NCBI GenBank assembly: GCA_963678095.2
Contig: OY782746.1
Location: 806,001-870,000, forward strand
Direction: 5' to 3'
Source: G963678095 sp963678095
GTDB lineage: Bacteria; Bacillota; Negativicutes; Selenomonadales; Selenomonadaceae
DNA: 64,000 nt
The notes below the pieces were generated by a model. The model saw only the letters and a list, made by a program, of their open reading frames with translations. It was not told where the DNA came from and made no database searches. Position 1 is the stretch's first letter. Each line of letters opens with the position of its first letter. A program made the translations under genes and the position numbers. Shown here one piece after another: positions 19,836 through 28,819 of this stretch.

Positions 19836-20951
19836 TTAGCCAATCTCACCATAGGTCAGCAGATTGGCGATCTGCAAATCTGTCGTTTTATTCAGATCAA
19901 TAAACTGCCCGTCAGCCGTCTGGACGATCGGCTGGGCGCGCATGTCCCCTTCATCAACATAAATAATTTTTCCATCAACATTATCCGTCAAACGAACCCA
20001 GTTGCCATTGAGGCAGCGGCGCATGTGCTTGATAAACAACACCCCGTATTTTGTGTCAAGCTTGTTGCTGGCCATATCATCGGCCAGTGTGTTGAAAATC
20101 ATAAACGGCGACTTCGGCGCTGCATAGGAAGTGGTGGCCGCCATCGCATCATAGATATCGGCAATCGCTAGCAATCGGGCAAATTCACAGATATCCTCAG
20201 CCGGAAGGTTTTCCGGATACCCCGAGCCATCAAGACGTTCATGATGCTGCAGAATACCGCAAAGCACTTCATAATTTCCCGTCAGCCGGTTTTTGCGCAC
20301 AAGCTCAAAGCCCAGGGAGGAATGGGTTTGCACCAATTCCATTTCAAGCTCAGTTAATTTGCCAGGCTTGTCAAGAATATCCTGCGGCACTTGTGTCTTG
20401 CCAATATCATAGATCAATCCCGCCATGATGAGCTTTTTCAGCTCCGCCGGTTTAAAATGCAGCCACTGTCCCATGACTCCCAACAAAATTGCCACCCGGA
20501 TGCTGTGATGCACCAGATAATCTCCTTCACGGGGAATGTTATGTATCTGCGTAATCGCCTTGGAATAATCTTTTACACTCAAATATTCAACTTCGTCAAC
20601 AATCTCCCGCAATTCATTAACTGCGATAACTTTCGTTTCCCTTGCCGCCTTAAACAGCCGCTGCAATCTTTCAAATACATGCCGGTATTTCACCACGTAC
20701 GAACCATCCAGCACATGCAGATCACGGATCGCCTTAACTTTTGAAAATTCCGGTTCAGCTGGCTTCGTCTCTTCGACAATATAGACATAGTCGCCGCAGC
20801 GATCCAGCAGATTGACAATCAAGCGGTTGGTCAGGACCACATCCTCTTCTACCAGAGTATTGCCAAAATTGTCATAAATCGCCTTCCCAACGACCATACC
20901 GGCCCGTAAATCTTCCACCTCGTATTTTTTTAGGCTTTTTTTCACCGCCAT
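19836..20951 (-). CDS. HD-GYP domain protein, metal-site variant (probable cyclic-di-GMP related)
   Basis: 371 residues. Residues 1-100 form an N-terminal domain of unknown fold with GMVVGKAIYDNFGNTLVEE. An HD-GYP domain covers about 140-320: H149, QTHSSLG (H210), HHERLDGSGYP (236-246, GYP present) and IADIYDAMAA. HD-GYP proteins usually hydrolyse cyclic-di-GMP to GMP. The eponymous HD pair reads Tyr181-Asp182 (AGLIYDIGK, codon TAT), so one metal-binding His is missing. It could still bind metal differently, or act as a sensor. Single gene with its own terminator; no chemotaxis or polysaccharide genes adjoin it. Confidence 0.85.
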   Translation of the reverse strand: MAVKKSLKKYEVEDLRAGMVVGKAIYDNFGNTLVEEDVVLTNRLIVNLLDRCGDYVYIVEETKPAEPEFSKVKAIRDLHVLDGSYVVKYRHVFERLQRLFKAARETKVIAVNELREIVDEVEYLSVKDYSKAITQIHNIPREGDYLVHHSIRVAILLGVMGQWLHFKPAELKKLIMAGLIYDIGKTQVPQDILDKPGKLTELEMELVQTHSSLGFELVRKNRLTGNYEVLCGILQHHERLDGSGYPENLPAEDICEFARLLAIADIYDAMAATTSYAAPKSPFMIFNTLADDMASNKLDTKYGVLFIKHMRRCLNGNWVRLTDNVDGKIIYVDEGDMRAQPIVQTADGQFIDLNKTTDLQIANLLTYGEIG

Positions 20952-21078
20952 GACATCACGCTCTCTTTCCCTGATTTCACCTATTTTCTTCCCTGAGAAT
21001 TCGCCTATAAGTCCAATTACCTACATAAATATATGATCGTCTATAGTTTTGACATTTTGTCGCAATTTCCTGCTAAAA

Positions 21079-21114
21079 AAAGCTGCGGTGAAAGATTTAT
21101 TTCACCGCAGCTTT
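21079..21114 (-). terminator. Terminator of leuS
   Basis: A perfect 15-bp stem (21079-21093 with 21100-21114, loop of 6) followed on the minus strand by a T-run (CAGCTTTTTTTAGC). It lies 6 bases after the leuS stop. Confidence 0.95.
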
Positions 21115-21119
21115 ACTTT

Positions 21120-23597
21120 TTACTTCACGACAATATTTACAAGTTTTTTCGGTACACAGATAACCTTTACAATCTGTTTTCCATCAAGCAATGCCTGTAC
21201 CCGAGGCTGTTCGAGCGCCGCGGTTTCAAGTTCTTCCCGCCCGAGTGTAGCCGCAACGACAATCTTGTCACGAACCTTACCGTTGATCTGCAGAACAATT
21301 TCCACTTCATCGAGAATGATAGCCGCAGCATCACATTCCGGCCAGGCCGCTTTATGGACGCTGCCCTCTTTGATAATGGTATGCCAAAGCTCCTCCGTCA
21401 TATGCGGGGCAAACGGGGCCAGCAGTTTGAGCAGCGCTATCACCACTTCGCGGATCAACCCGTTATTGACCTCCTGCTGATCCTTAAAGGTATAGAATTC
21501 ATTGACGAGTTCCATGATCGCACTAATCGCCGTATTGAAGTTAAATCGCTCGCCAATGTCCTCCGTCACCTTGCGAATCGTCAAATGCAAAATGCGGCGC
21601 AAGTCTTTTTCTTCCTTCGTCAGCTCTGCAATCGGCTGATCCGCCGCTCCAGCCTCAACCTGCGTGGCAAAGTTTGTCACAATCCGCCACACGCGATTCA
21701 GGAATCGATAAGATCCCTCGACCCCTTGATCACTCCATTCAAGATCTCTCTCCGGCGGCGCCGCAAACAAAATGAACAGCCGTGCCGTATCCGCACCGTA
21801 TTTGGATATAATTTCCTCTGGCGAGACAACATTACCCTTCGACTTGCTCATCTTGGAACCGTCTTTAATTACCATTCCCTGCGTCAGCAAATTCTTGAAC
21901 GGTTCATTGAAATTAACAAGTCCCGCATCCTTCAAAACCTTGGTAAAAAAGCGCGAATAGAGCAAGTGTAAAATTGCATGCTCAATACCGCCGATATATT
22001 GATCCACCGGCATCCAATAATTTACCTTTTCTGCACTGAACGGTTCCTTTTCATTATGTGGATCCGTATAACGCATATAATACCACGAGGAGCAGATAAA
22101 AGTATCCATGGTATCGGTTTCCCGGCGAGCCGGCCCGCCGCACTTAGGACAGGTACAATGAACAAAATCTTCCGCCTGCGCCAGCGGGGATACCGCACCG
22201 GCCTTGAAATTGACATTCTCTGGGAGCCTTACCGGCAAATCCTCTTTCGGCACCAGAACCTCGCCGCAATCCGGACAATAAATCACCGGAATCGGTGCGC
22301 CCCAATACCGCTGTCGCGAAACCAGCCAGTCACGCAGCCGATAATTGACTCGCTTGCTGCCGATTCCCTTGGCCTCAATCCAGTCAATAATTGCCGTTTT
22401 GGCCTCTTCACTCGACATGCCCGTAAATTCTCCGGAATCGACCAGAATCCCCGGCTCAACATAGGCATTTTCCATTTCCTCCAGGCAGAGTGTGCCTGCC
22501 TGGTTGTTGATAACAATTTTTTTCGGTAAGTTATATTTGTCAGCAAACATCCAGTCGCGTTCATCATGTGTCGGCACGCCCATAACCGCCCCGGTGCCGT
22601 ACTCATAAAGAACATAGTTTGTTATCCAGATCGGCACCCGTTCGCCGTTAAATGGATTCACGGCATAAGCCCCGGTAAATACGCCCTCTTTTTCCGATTC
22701 GCTTGAAGTGCGTTCCAATTCGGTAAGATTGCGGACCCTGTCAATAAAGGCGCGAATCGCACCTTCATTTTTCTGCCCTTTAATCAGCTTTTCAACCAGC
22801 GGATGTTCTGCTGCCAAGACAACATAGGATACGCCAAAAACGGTGTGGGGACAGGTCGTATAGACCGGAATTTTTTCATTGAAATCCGGCACATCAAAGC
22901 TGAACTCAGCCCCTTCGCTGCGCCCAATCCAATTTTCCTGCATGGTTTTTACGCGATCTGGCCAACCATCGAGATCCTTGAGATCGTCAAGCAGGACATC
23001 CGCATAATCCGTAATTTTAAAGAACCATTGTTCCAGATCCTTTTTCACAACTTCTGAATCGCAGCGCCAGCAATGCCCATCGACAACCTGCTCGTTGGCC
23101 AAAACGGTATTGCATTCGTTACACCAGTTGACCGAGGCCTTTTTTTTGTAGGCAAGCCCTTTTTCGTAAAATATTTCAAACAACCACTGTGTCCAGCGAT
23201 AATACTCCGGACGACAAGTAGCAACCTCACGATTCCAATCGTAAGAAAGCCCTATTTCCCGTTGCTGGCGCTTCATGTTTTCCATATTCGAATAGGTCCA
23301 GTCCGACGGATTTATGCCATGCTTAATTGCCGCATTCTCTGCCGGCATGCCAAAGGCATCAAATCCCATGGGATGAAGTACATTAAAGCCCTGCATGGCC
23401 TTGTAACGGGCAATAACATCACCGATTGAATAGTTGCGTACATGGCCCATATGCAGGTTTCCTGATGGATACGGAAACATTTCGAGCACATAATACTCTG
23501 GCTTGCTACGGTCGAGTTCCGTAGCATAGACACTGTCTTCTTCCCATGTTTTTTGCCATTTTTTTTCAATCTCCTGGGGAGAATATCTTTCTTTCAT
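21120..23597 (-). CDS. leuS: Leucyl-tRNA synthetase
   Basis: Class I synthetase, 825 residues, normal bacterial length. HIGH-type motif [17 protein letters not shown] (about 41-57), CP1 editing domain with [16 protein letters not shown] (the editing Asp lies here), a zinc-ribbon-like insert with CPDCGEV and CPKCGG, KMSKS loop [17 protein letters not shown] (about 575-590) and anticodon-binding C-terminus. ATG start with GGAGGC-type site. Controlled by the T-box leader at 23622-23872. Confidence 0.98.
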   Translation of the reverse strand: MKERYSPQEIEKKWQKTWEEDSVYATELDRSKPEYYVLEMFPYPSGNLHMGHVRNYSIGDVIARYKAMQGFNVLHPMGFDAFGMPAENAAIKHGINPSDWTYSNMENMKRQQREIGLSYDWNREVATCRPEYYRWTQWLFEIFYEKGLAYKKKASVNWCNECNTVLANEQVVDGHCWRCDSEVVKKDLEQWFFKITDYADVLLDDLKDLDGWPDRVKTMQENWIGRSEGAEFSFDVPDFNEKIPVYTTCPHTVFGVSYVVLAAEHPLVEKLIKGQKNEGAIRAFIDRVRNLTELERTSSESEKEGVFTGAYAVNPFNGERVPIWITNYVLYEYGTGAVMGVPTHDERDWMFADKYNLPKKIVINNQAGTLCLEEMENAYVEPGILVDSGEFTGMSSEEAKTAIIDWIEAKGIGSKRVNYRLRDWLVSRQRYWGAPIPVIYCPDCGEVLVPKEDLPVRLPENVNFKAGAVSPLAQAEDFVHCTCPKCGGPARRETDTMDTFICSSWYYMRYTDPHNEKEPFSAEKVNYWMPVDQYIGGIEHAILHLLYSRFFTKVLKDAGLVNFNEPFKNLLTQGMVIKDGSKMSKSKGNVVSPEEIISKYGADTARLFILFAAPPERDLEWSDQGVEGSYRFLNRVWRIVTNFATQVEAGAADQPIAELTKEEKDLRRILHLTIRKVTEDIGERFNFNTAISAIMELVNEFYTFKDQQEVNNGLIREVVIALLKLLAPFAPHMTEELWHTIIKEGSVHKAAWPECDAAAIILDEVEIVLQINGKVRDKIVVAATLGREELETAALEQPRVQALLDGKQIVKVICVPKKLVNIVVK

Positions 23598-23621
23598 CTC
23601 TCTGCCTCCTTAAAATAGACC

Positions 23622-23872
23622 CATAAAAAAATAATCGTCCCATGGCATTACGCCAGGGACGACAGTTATCGCGGTACCACCCTGATTGACGGCAAGCCGT
23701 CCTCTCTAATCTTAACGCGATCAACGGCGAATGTCGCACCTCCACAGTGAGTTCAAATTCGTCCGTTACCGGCTCGCATCAACCGCCGGCTTTCTGAAAT
23801 CGGAAAGGATTTTACTACTCTGCTTCACTGGATTTAAGTGATAAAATATTACACAGCTACCTAAGGCAACTG
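23622..23872 (-). promoter_or_regulatory. T-box leader of leuS (probable tRNA-Leu sensor)
   Basis: The T-box core GGGTGGTACCGCG lies at 23682-23670 on the minus strand. It is followed by a terminator stem (23636-23662) and a T-run (23631-23625). An AGTAG motif typical of the Stem I S-turn occurs near 23820. The probable specifier codon is CTC (23751-23749) in the context GAACTCAC, fitting leucine. Uncharged tRNA-Leu would stabilise the antiterminator and raise leuS expression. The T-box call is strong; the specifier placement is inferred. Confidence 0.9.
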
Positions 23873-23881
23873 TGTAATATT
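23845..23881. repeat. 12-bp inverted repeat over the leuS -10/start region
   Basis: AATATTACACAG (23845-23856) and CTGTGTAATATT (23870-23881) are exact inverted copies 13 bases apart. The right arm overlaps the -10 box at 23879-23884. It may be a protein operator or, if the start site lies further upstream, a 5' hairpin. See findings. Confidence 0.8.
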
Positions 23882-23908
23882 ATATCGTATAAACTTGTCC
23901 AAAGTCAA
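23879..23908 (-). promoter_or_regulatory. Promoter of leuS
   Basis: On the minus strand TTGACT (23908-23903), 18-base spacer, TATAAT (23884-23879). Confidence 0.85.
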
Positions 23909-23966
23909 GCCAGCAGGGCCTGAAAGCTTTGGTTTTCCAGCCTTTCAGGACGGCTGATTTTAGGCT

Positions 23967-26900
23967 TTACTTTATTCCGAGCTCTACTTTTTCACCATTG
24001 ATGTTCCATTCTTTGACCATACCATCCATTTCCGTGGTCCGGATATCATCCGCCAGGACAACCTCTTTGATTAAAGTAGCATTGGCCAGCACCAAGTCTG
24101 CCAGTTTCTGATTGCCGCTGACAAAGACCGTTATCCTATCCATAACCTCAAATTTATTTTCTTTGCGCATGGTCTGAATTTTGCTGATGATTTCACGAAC
24201 AAAGCCCTCTTCAATTAAGGCCTCGCTGAGCGTCGTTTCAATGGCAACCGTCACATTGTTATAACGCTCTGCCGCATAACCTTCTGTCTGGGCCATAGAT
24301 ACCTCAACATCTTCAGCCGTCAAAGTAAATTCTCCGGTCGAAATTTCCAGTCTGATGCCGCCCGTCTTGTCGAGTTCCTCTTTTGCGGCCTGTCCATTGA
24401 GGCTGCCAAGTGCCGCCTTGATCTCACCGATCTGCTTGCCGGCCTTCGGTCCCAGTACCTTAAACTGAGGCTTAAAACTGTACGTCAGATATGCTTCCAT
24501 ATCCTCCTTGAATGCCACTGCCTTAATATTGAGTTCATCTTCGATGATTTCGCGATAAAACTCATTGAGTGGGCGTTCTGCCTTGACATACATATTGCCG
24601 ATTGGCTGACGGTTTTTAATATTGGCCGTATTACGCGCGGCCCGACCAAGGCTGACAATTTCAAGAACAAGTTCCATGTCCGCCTCAAGCTCACAGTCAA
24701 TGTATTTCATGTCTGCCCGTGGGAAATCGCACAGATGAATGCTTTCCGGTGCTGTTTTATCAACACTGCGAACGAGATTCTGATAGATGTCCTCCGTCAT
24801 AAACGGAATCATCGGCGCCGCGGCCTTAATGGTTGTCACCAGGGCTGTATACAGCGTCATGTAGGCATTGATTTTGTCCTGGGTCAGTTCTTTGCCCCAG
24901 AAGCGTTCCCGGCTGCGTCTTACATACCAATTACTGAGTTCATCGACAAATTCCTGCAATACTTTGGCCGTTTCCGTAACCTTGTAAGCCGACAGATTTT
25001 CATCAACGCTTTTGACCAGCGTATTGAGACGAGAAAACAGCCAGCGATCCATCACCGACAGCGACGATTCCTCAATCTGATATTGAGAAGCGTCAAATTT
25101 ATCGATATTGGCATAAAGCACATAAAACGCATACGTATTCCACAGCGTTCCCATAAACTTACGCTGTCCTTCTTTTACGGCTGCATCATGGAAACGATTC
25201 GGTAGCCAAGGAGCGCTGTTTTCATAAAAGTACCAGCGAATCGCATCCGCACCATGGGCGCGTAGCGCATCCATCGGATCAACGGCATTGCCCTTGGACT
25301 TACTCATCTTGCGTCCGTTTTCATCCTGGACGTGCCCAAGCACAATGACATTCTTATACGGGGTCTTATTGAACAGCAGCGTAGAAATTGCCATCAGAGA
25401 GTAAAACCAGCCACGAGTCTGGTCAACTGCCTCGGAAATAAAATCAGCCGGATAATTTTCTTCGAAGATTTCTTTGTTTTCAAACGGATAATGCCACTGA
25501 GCAAACGGCATTGAACCAGAATCAAACCAGCAGTCGATGACTTCCGGCACCCGCTGCATTTTCCGTCCACATTCAGGGCAGGAAATCGTCACCGCATCAA
25601 TAAACGGACGATGCAATTCAATATCCTCTGGACAGTTGTCCGACATCGCTTTTAACTCTTCAATGGAACCGATCGAGTGCTGATGGCCGCATTCACATTC
25701 CCAGATGTTAAGCGGTGTTCCCCAATAACGATTGCGGCTGATGCCCCAGTCCTGCACATGCTCGAGCCAATCGCCAAAGCGGCCCTTGCCGATACTTGCC
25801 GGAATCCAGTTTACCGTATCATTGTTGCGGATCAGATCCTCGCGTACATCCGTCATCTTGACGAACCAGGATTCACGGGCGTAATAAATCAGCGGCGTAT
25901 CACAGCGCCAGCAATGCGGATAGCTGTGCTCAAACACAGGGGCCTTAAACAGCAGGCCTTTTCCCTTCAAAGCCCGTATGATCAAAGGATCCGCGTCTTT
26001 GACAAACATCCCGGCCCAATCCGTTTCTTCGGTAAGCTGCCCCTTGCTGTCGACAAACTGCACAAACGGCAGGTCGTATTTGCGGCAAACCCGCGAATCA
26101 TCCTCACCAAAGGCCGGAGCCTGATGGACAATCCCGGTACCGTCACTGGTCGTTACATAGTCATCGCACAAAACCATAAATGCTTTTTTCTTGATAATTT
26201 TCTCGGCATAAGGGAACAGCGGTTCATATTCCTTATACTCAAGCTGACGACCAGGGAATCTGTCGAGAATCTCGGTTTCACCTTCCATAACCGTATCCAC
26301 CAAGGCTTCTGCCATATAGTAAACAACATCGTTGTTTTTTACTTTCACATACGTGATTTCCGGATTTACGCAAAGAGCCAGATTCGACGGCAGCGTCCAC
26401 GGCGTAGTGGTCCAGGCCAGCAGATAGGCATCTTCGCCCTTCGCCTTGAATTTTACAAAAGCCGATTTTTCCTTGACGTCTTTATAGCCCTGCGCAACTT
26501 CATGCGAGGACAGCGGCGTTCCACAGCGCGGACAGTAAGGCACGATCTTATGTCCTTTGTAAAGCAACCCTTTTTCCCATATCTGTTTGAGTGCCCACCA
26601 TTCCGACTCAATAAAATTATTGTCATACGTCACATAAGGATCCTCCATATCAGCCCAAAACCCTACATGCCCGGAAAACTCTTCCCACATTCCCTTGTAC
26701 TGCCAAACACTCTGCTTACATTTTTCGATAAATGGCTCCATGCCGTAGCTTTCGATCTGCTCTTTGCCGTTAAGGCCCAGCTGCTTTTCAACTTCGAGTT
26801 CAACCGGCAGACCATGGGTATCCCAGCCCGCCTTGCGGCGAATCTTATGGCCCTTCATTGTCTGAAACCGAGGAATCATATCTTTGATTACACGCGTCAG

Positions 26901-27077
26901 CACATGGCCGATATGCGGCTTGCCATTGGCAGTCGGCGGGCCGTCATAAAACGTAAAGGACGGTGCGCCGTCTCTTTGCTCAATACTCTTTTTAAAGATA
27001 TCATGTTCTTTCCAAAATTCTTCTACCTGACGTTCGCGGTCAACGAAATTCAGATTTGCTTCCACTTTTTTATACAC
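23967..27077 (-). CDS. ileS: Isoleucyl-tRNA synthetase
   Basis: Class I synthetase of about 1036 residues, the long type with a C-terminal extension lacking the zinc finger of the E. coli enzyme. HIGH motif PPTANGKPHIGHVL (about 50), KMSKS loop [16 protein letters not shown] (about 590), WxxP editing region with LLAWTTTPWTLPSN. I chose GTG at 27077, giving VYKKVEANLNF, because GGAGGG lies 9 bases upstream; the frame is open 33 bases further but without a ribosome site. A hairpin near 23925-23950 may end the transcript. Regulated by the T-box at 27085-27430. Confidence 0.97.
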   Translation of the reverse strand: MYKKVEANLNFVDRERQVEEFWKEHDIFKKSIEQRDGAPSFTFYDGPPTANGKPHIGHVLTRVIKDMIPRFQTMKGHKIRRKAGWDTHGLPVELEVEKQLGLNGKEQIESYGMEPFIEKCKQSVWQYKGMWEEFSGHVGFWADMEDPYVTYDNNFIESEWWALKQIWEKGLLYKGHKIVPYCPRCGTPLSSHEVAQGYKDVKEKSAFVKFKAKGEDAYLLAWTTTPWTLPSNLALCVNPEITYVKVKNNDVVYYMAEALVDTVMEGETEILDRFPGRQLEYKEYEPLFPYAEKIIKKKAFMVLCDDYVTTSDGTGIVHQAPAFGEDDSRVCRKYDLPFVQFVDSKGQLTEETDWAGMFVKDADPLIIRALKGKGLLFKAPVFEHSYPHCWRCDTPLIYYARESWFVKMTDVREDLIRNNDTVNWIPASIGKGRFGDWLEHVQDWGISRNRYWGTPLNIWECECGHQHSIGSIEELKAMSDNCPEDIELHRPFIDAVTISCPECGRKMQRVPEVIDCWFDSGSMPFAQWHYPFENKEIFEENYPADFISEAVDQTRGWFYSLMAISTLLFNKTPYKNVIVLGHVQDENGRKMSKSKGNAVDPMDALRAHGADAIRWYFYENSAPWLPNRFHDAAVKEGQRKFMGTLWNTYAFYVLYANIDKFDASQYQIEESSLSVMDRWLFSRLNTLVKSVDENLSAYKVTETAKVLQEFVDELSNWYVRRSRERFWGKELTQDKINAYMTLYTALVTTIKAAAPMIPFMTEDIYQNLVRSVDKTAPESIHLCDFPRADMKYIDCELEADMELVLEIVSLGRAARNTANIKNRQPIGNMYVKAERPLNEFYREIIEDELNIKAVAFKEDMEAYLTYSFKPQFKVLGPKAGKQIGEIKAALGSLNGQAAKEELDKTGGIRLEISTGEFTLTAEDVEVSMAQTEGYAAERYNNVTVAIETTLSEALIEEGFVREIISKIQTMRKENKFEVMDRITVFVSGNQKLADLVLANATLIKEVVLADDIRTTEMDGMVKEWNINGEKVELGIK

Positions 27078-27084
27078 GTAAAAG

Positions 27085-27430
27085 TCCCTCCTAAAAATAA
27101 AAGACCCCATCCTGCCAACAGGATGAAAGCCTTAACGGTTGCCAAATAAAAAAACCTCCATCCCAAACAGGATGAAAGCCGCGCTGTCATTATACCACCT
27201 ATTTCACATACCATCATATGCTACCCGTATAACGGCGGGGCCCGGCGCAGCCTACTCGCATCCTTTCAGCCTGCAATTCCAGAGTGATCTTCTGCCTAAA
27301 ACGACTCGTACCGGGCTCTCACTATCACCGGCTCGCTTTTACTTTTGTTTAAAGCGTACTGTCTCCATCAACATCTTTACACTATTTTACCTGTTTGAAA
27401 TCATCGTTTTTCTCCCACGATAATTTCTAT
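27085..27430 (-). promoter_or_regulatory. T-box leader of ileS with two terminator hairpins
   Basis: The minus strand carries a Stem I start GATGGAGACAGTACG (near 27365), a probable Ile specifier ATC (27288-27286), and a variant T-box sequence AGGTGGTATAA (27200-27190). A terminator stem lies at 27155-27178 with a T-run at 27154-27148. A second hairpin (27108-27125, CATCCTG/CAGGATG) with TTTTATTTTT lies directly before the ileS ribosome site. The core departs from the usual GGTGGTACCGCG, so the exact antiterminator is uncertain. Confidence 0.8.
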
Positions 27431-27435
27431 TTGTA

Positions 27436-27464
27436 ATAGTATCACAGCCACGAACAAAATTCAA
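27436..27464 (-). promoter_or_regulatory. Promoter of ileS
   Basis: On the minus strand TTGAAT (27464-27459), 17-base spacer, TACTAT (27441-27436), just upstream of the T-box leader. Confidence 0.7.
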
Positions 27465-27539
27465 ATAAAATCAATCGGCCAGAACAAAATTTTTTTTCCC
27501 TCATTTCTCCCCAATCTAAGCAAAATCGCCTCGCTTAAA

Positions 27540-27568
27540 TTGCGAATTTGCAGGGAATCTCTTATAAT
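27540..27568 (+). promoter_or_regulatory. Promoter of lgt
   Basis: TTGCGA (27540-27545), 17-base spacer, TATAAT (27563-27568), followed by a GGAGG ribosome site at 27581-27585. Confidence 0.85.
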
Positions 27569-27591
27569 AGAGAAAACAAAGGAGGCATAGC

Positions 27592-28407
27592 ATGCATCAG
27601 TATCTGTTCTTTATTGGCGACTTTCCCATCCGCGCCTATGGGCTCGTATTAAGCCTGAGCATTATTTTGGCAACCGGCGTAGCCTACTTTCTGGCGAAAC
27701 AGGATGGTCGCTGGCATAACCACATTGTTGATCTCGGTATCTACTGTGGTCTCGGTGGCATTCTTGGCGCCCGGCTCTGGGATGTTTTCTTTTTTGACTG
27801 GGGCTATTACCGGTATCATCTGACAGAAATCTTCAATGTTTGGCAGGGCGGCATGGCCATTCAGGGCGGCATCGTTCTTGGCGTTCTGGTCGGTATTTTC
27901 TATACCAGGCATCATCGAATCGATACCTGGGCCCTGGCTGATATTATTGCTCCGGCAATCATTCTCGGCCAGGCACTTGGGCGCATTGCCAATTTATTGA
28001 ACGGGGATGCCTTCGGCGCCCCCACTGGCGGAGCTTTCGGCATTCTCTATCCCGCAACCACACTAGCCTATCATACATATGGCGACCAGCCACTATGGCC
28101 AGCAGAAATTTGGGAGGGCCAGCTCGATATCGTAATCTTGGCTCTGCTGCTAATCTTTCGCACCAGCCGCCATGCTAAGGGACAGGCCTTCCTGCTCTAC
28201 GTAATGCTCTACTCCGCAGCCCGATTTTTCCTCGAATATTTACGTGGCGACTACACCGACCTTATTTGGGGTATATTCAAATCCGCTCAGATGACCAGTT
28301 TGTTCGCCTTTACCATCAGCCTTATCGTCTTTGTCTACCTCAGCTGGCAACAAGCGCACAGCCAAGTACGCAGCGATAAACAACCTGGTAAAAAAAACAA
28401 AAAATAA
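27592..28407 (+). CDS. lgt: Phosphatidylglycerol:prolipoprotein diacylglyceryl transferase
   Basis: Transfers diacylglycerol to the lipobox Cys of prolipoproteins in the inner membrane. 271 residues with about seven helices. Family signatures: the GGMAIQGGIVLGV region, the Lgt signature GRIANLLNGDAFGAPT (about 126-141), and the conserved loop YGDQPLWPAEIWEG. The C-terminus is a short basic tail (RSDKQPGKKNKK). Single gene followed by the tRNA cluster, which has its own promoter. Confidence 0.96.
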   Translation: MHQYLFFIGDFPIRAYGLVLSLSIILATGVAYFLAKQDGRWHNHIVDLGIYCGLGGILGARLWDVFFFDWGYYRYHLTEIFNVWQGGMAIQGGIVLGVLVGIFYTRHHRIDTWALADIIAPAIILGQALGRIANLLNGDAFGAPTGGAFGILYPATTLAYHTYGDQPLWPAEIWEGQLDIVILALLLIFRTSRHAKGQAFLLYVMLYSAARFFLEYLRGDYTDLIWGIFKSAQMTSLFAFTISLIVFVYLSWQQAHSQVRSDKQPGKKNKK

Positions 28408-28421
28408 TTTCTTGTTTTTTA

Positions 28422-28450
28422 TTGACAGGCTGGTATTTTATCTATATAAT
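28422..28450 (+). promoter_or_regulatory. Promoter of the tRNA cluster
   Basis: Consensus TTGACA (28422-28427), 17-base spacer, TATAAT (28445-28450), 18 bases before the first tRNA, as expected for a strong stable-RNA promoter. Confidence 0.95.
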
Positions 28451-28468
28451 AAATATTGTTTTCAGCGC

Positions 28469-28544
28469 GCTGGTGTAGCTCAATTGGTAGAGCAGCTGAC
28501 TTGTAATCAGCAGGTTGGGAGTTCAATTCTTCTCGCCAGCTCCA
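28469..28544 (+). tRNA. tRNA-Thr (TGT anticodon)
   Basis: 76 bases including encoded CCA. Acceptor GCTGGTG with CGCCAGC, D-arm GTAGCTCAATTGGTAGAGC, anticodon loop CTTGTAA giving TGT, and T-arm GGAGTTCAATTCTTC. Confidence 0.97.
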
Positions 28545-28560
28545 TTGTAAAACTTTATAT

Positions 28561-28645
28561 GGGTAGGTGCCCGAGTGGTTAAAGGGAACGGACTGTAAAT
28601 CCGTCAGCTTAGCTTACGATGGTTCGAATCCATCCCTGCCCACCA
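28561..28645 (+). tRNA. tRNA-Tyr (GTA anticodon)
   Basis: 85 bases, class II with a long variable arm, as expected for bacterial tRNA-Tyr. The anticodon loop CTGTAAA reads GTA; T-arm ATGGTTCGAATCCAT; encoded CCA. Confidence 0.97.
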
Positions 28646-28649
28646 TTTT

Positions 28650-28726
28650 GGCGGCGTAGCTCAGTTGGCTAGAGCATGCGGTTCATACCCGCAGTGTCAG
28701 GAGTTCAAATCTCTTCGCCGCCACCA
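28650..28726 (+). tRNA. tRNA-Met (CAT anticodon), probably elongator
   Basis: 77 bases with encoded CCA. The anticodon loop TTCATAC reads CAT. The first acceptor pair is a normal G-C, not the C-A mismatch of initiator tRNA, so this is the elongator or, less likely, a tRNA-Ile whose CAT is modified by TilS. Confidence 0.95.
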
Positions 28727-28735
28727 TATGTATGT

Positions 28736-28763
28736 AAAGCACACAGTTATGTGTGCTTTTTTT
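28736..28763 (+). terminator. Terminator of the tRNA cluster
   Basis: AAAGCACACA pairs with TGTGTGCTTT (28750-28759) around GTTA, followed by a T-run. It is 9 bases after the last tRNA. Confidence 0.95.
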
Positions 28764-28780
28764 ATTGCCAAAATGTATAA

Positions 28781-28819
28781 AAAAATTTGCCACAGAACTT
28801 AGTTCTGTGGCAAATTTTT
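28781..28819 (-). terminator. Terminator of cheV
   Basis: A nearly perfect 18-bp palindrome (28781-28798 with 28802-28819) flanked by A and T runs. It overlaps the end of cheV. Confidence 0.92.

Noticed and set aside
25677..27149. A 490-codon open frame on the + strand antisense to ileS
   Set aside because: A shadow of the ileS codon pattern; low-complexity basic translation, no recognisable motif, and it runs into the T-box leader.
28650..28726. Initiator tRNA-fMet
   Set aside because: The first acceptor pair is G-C, not the mismatch that marks the initiator.
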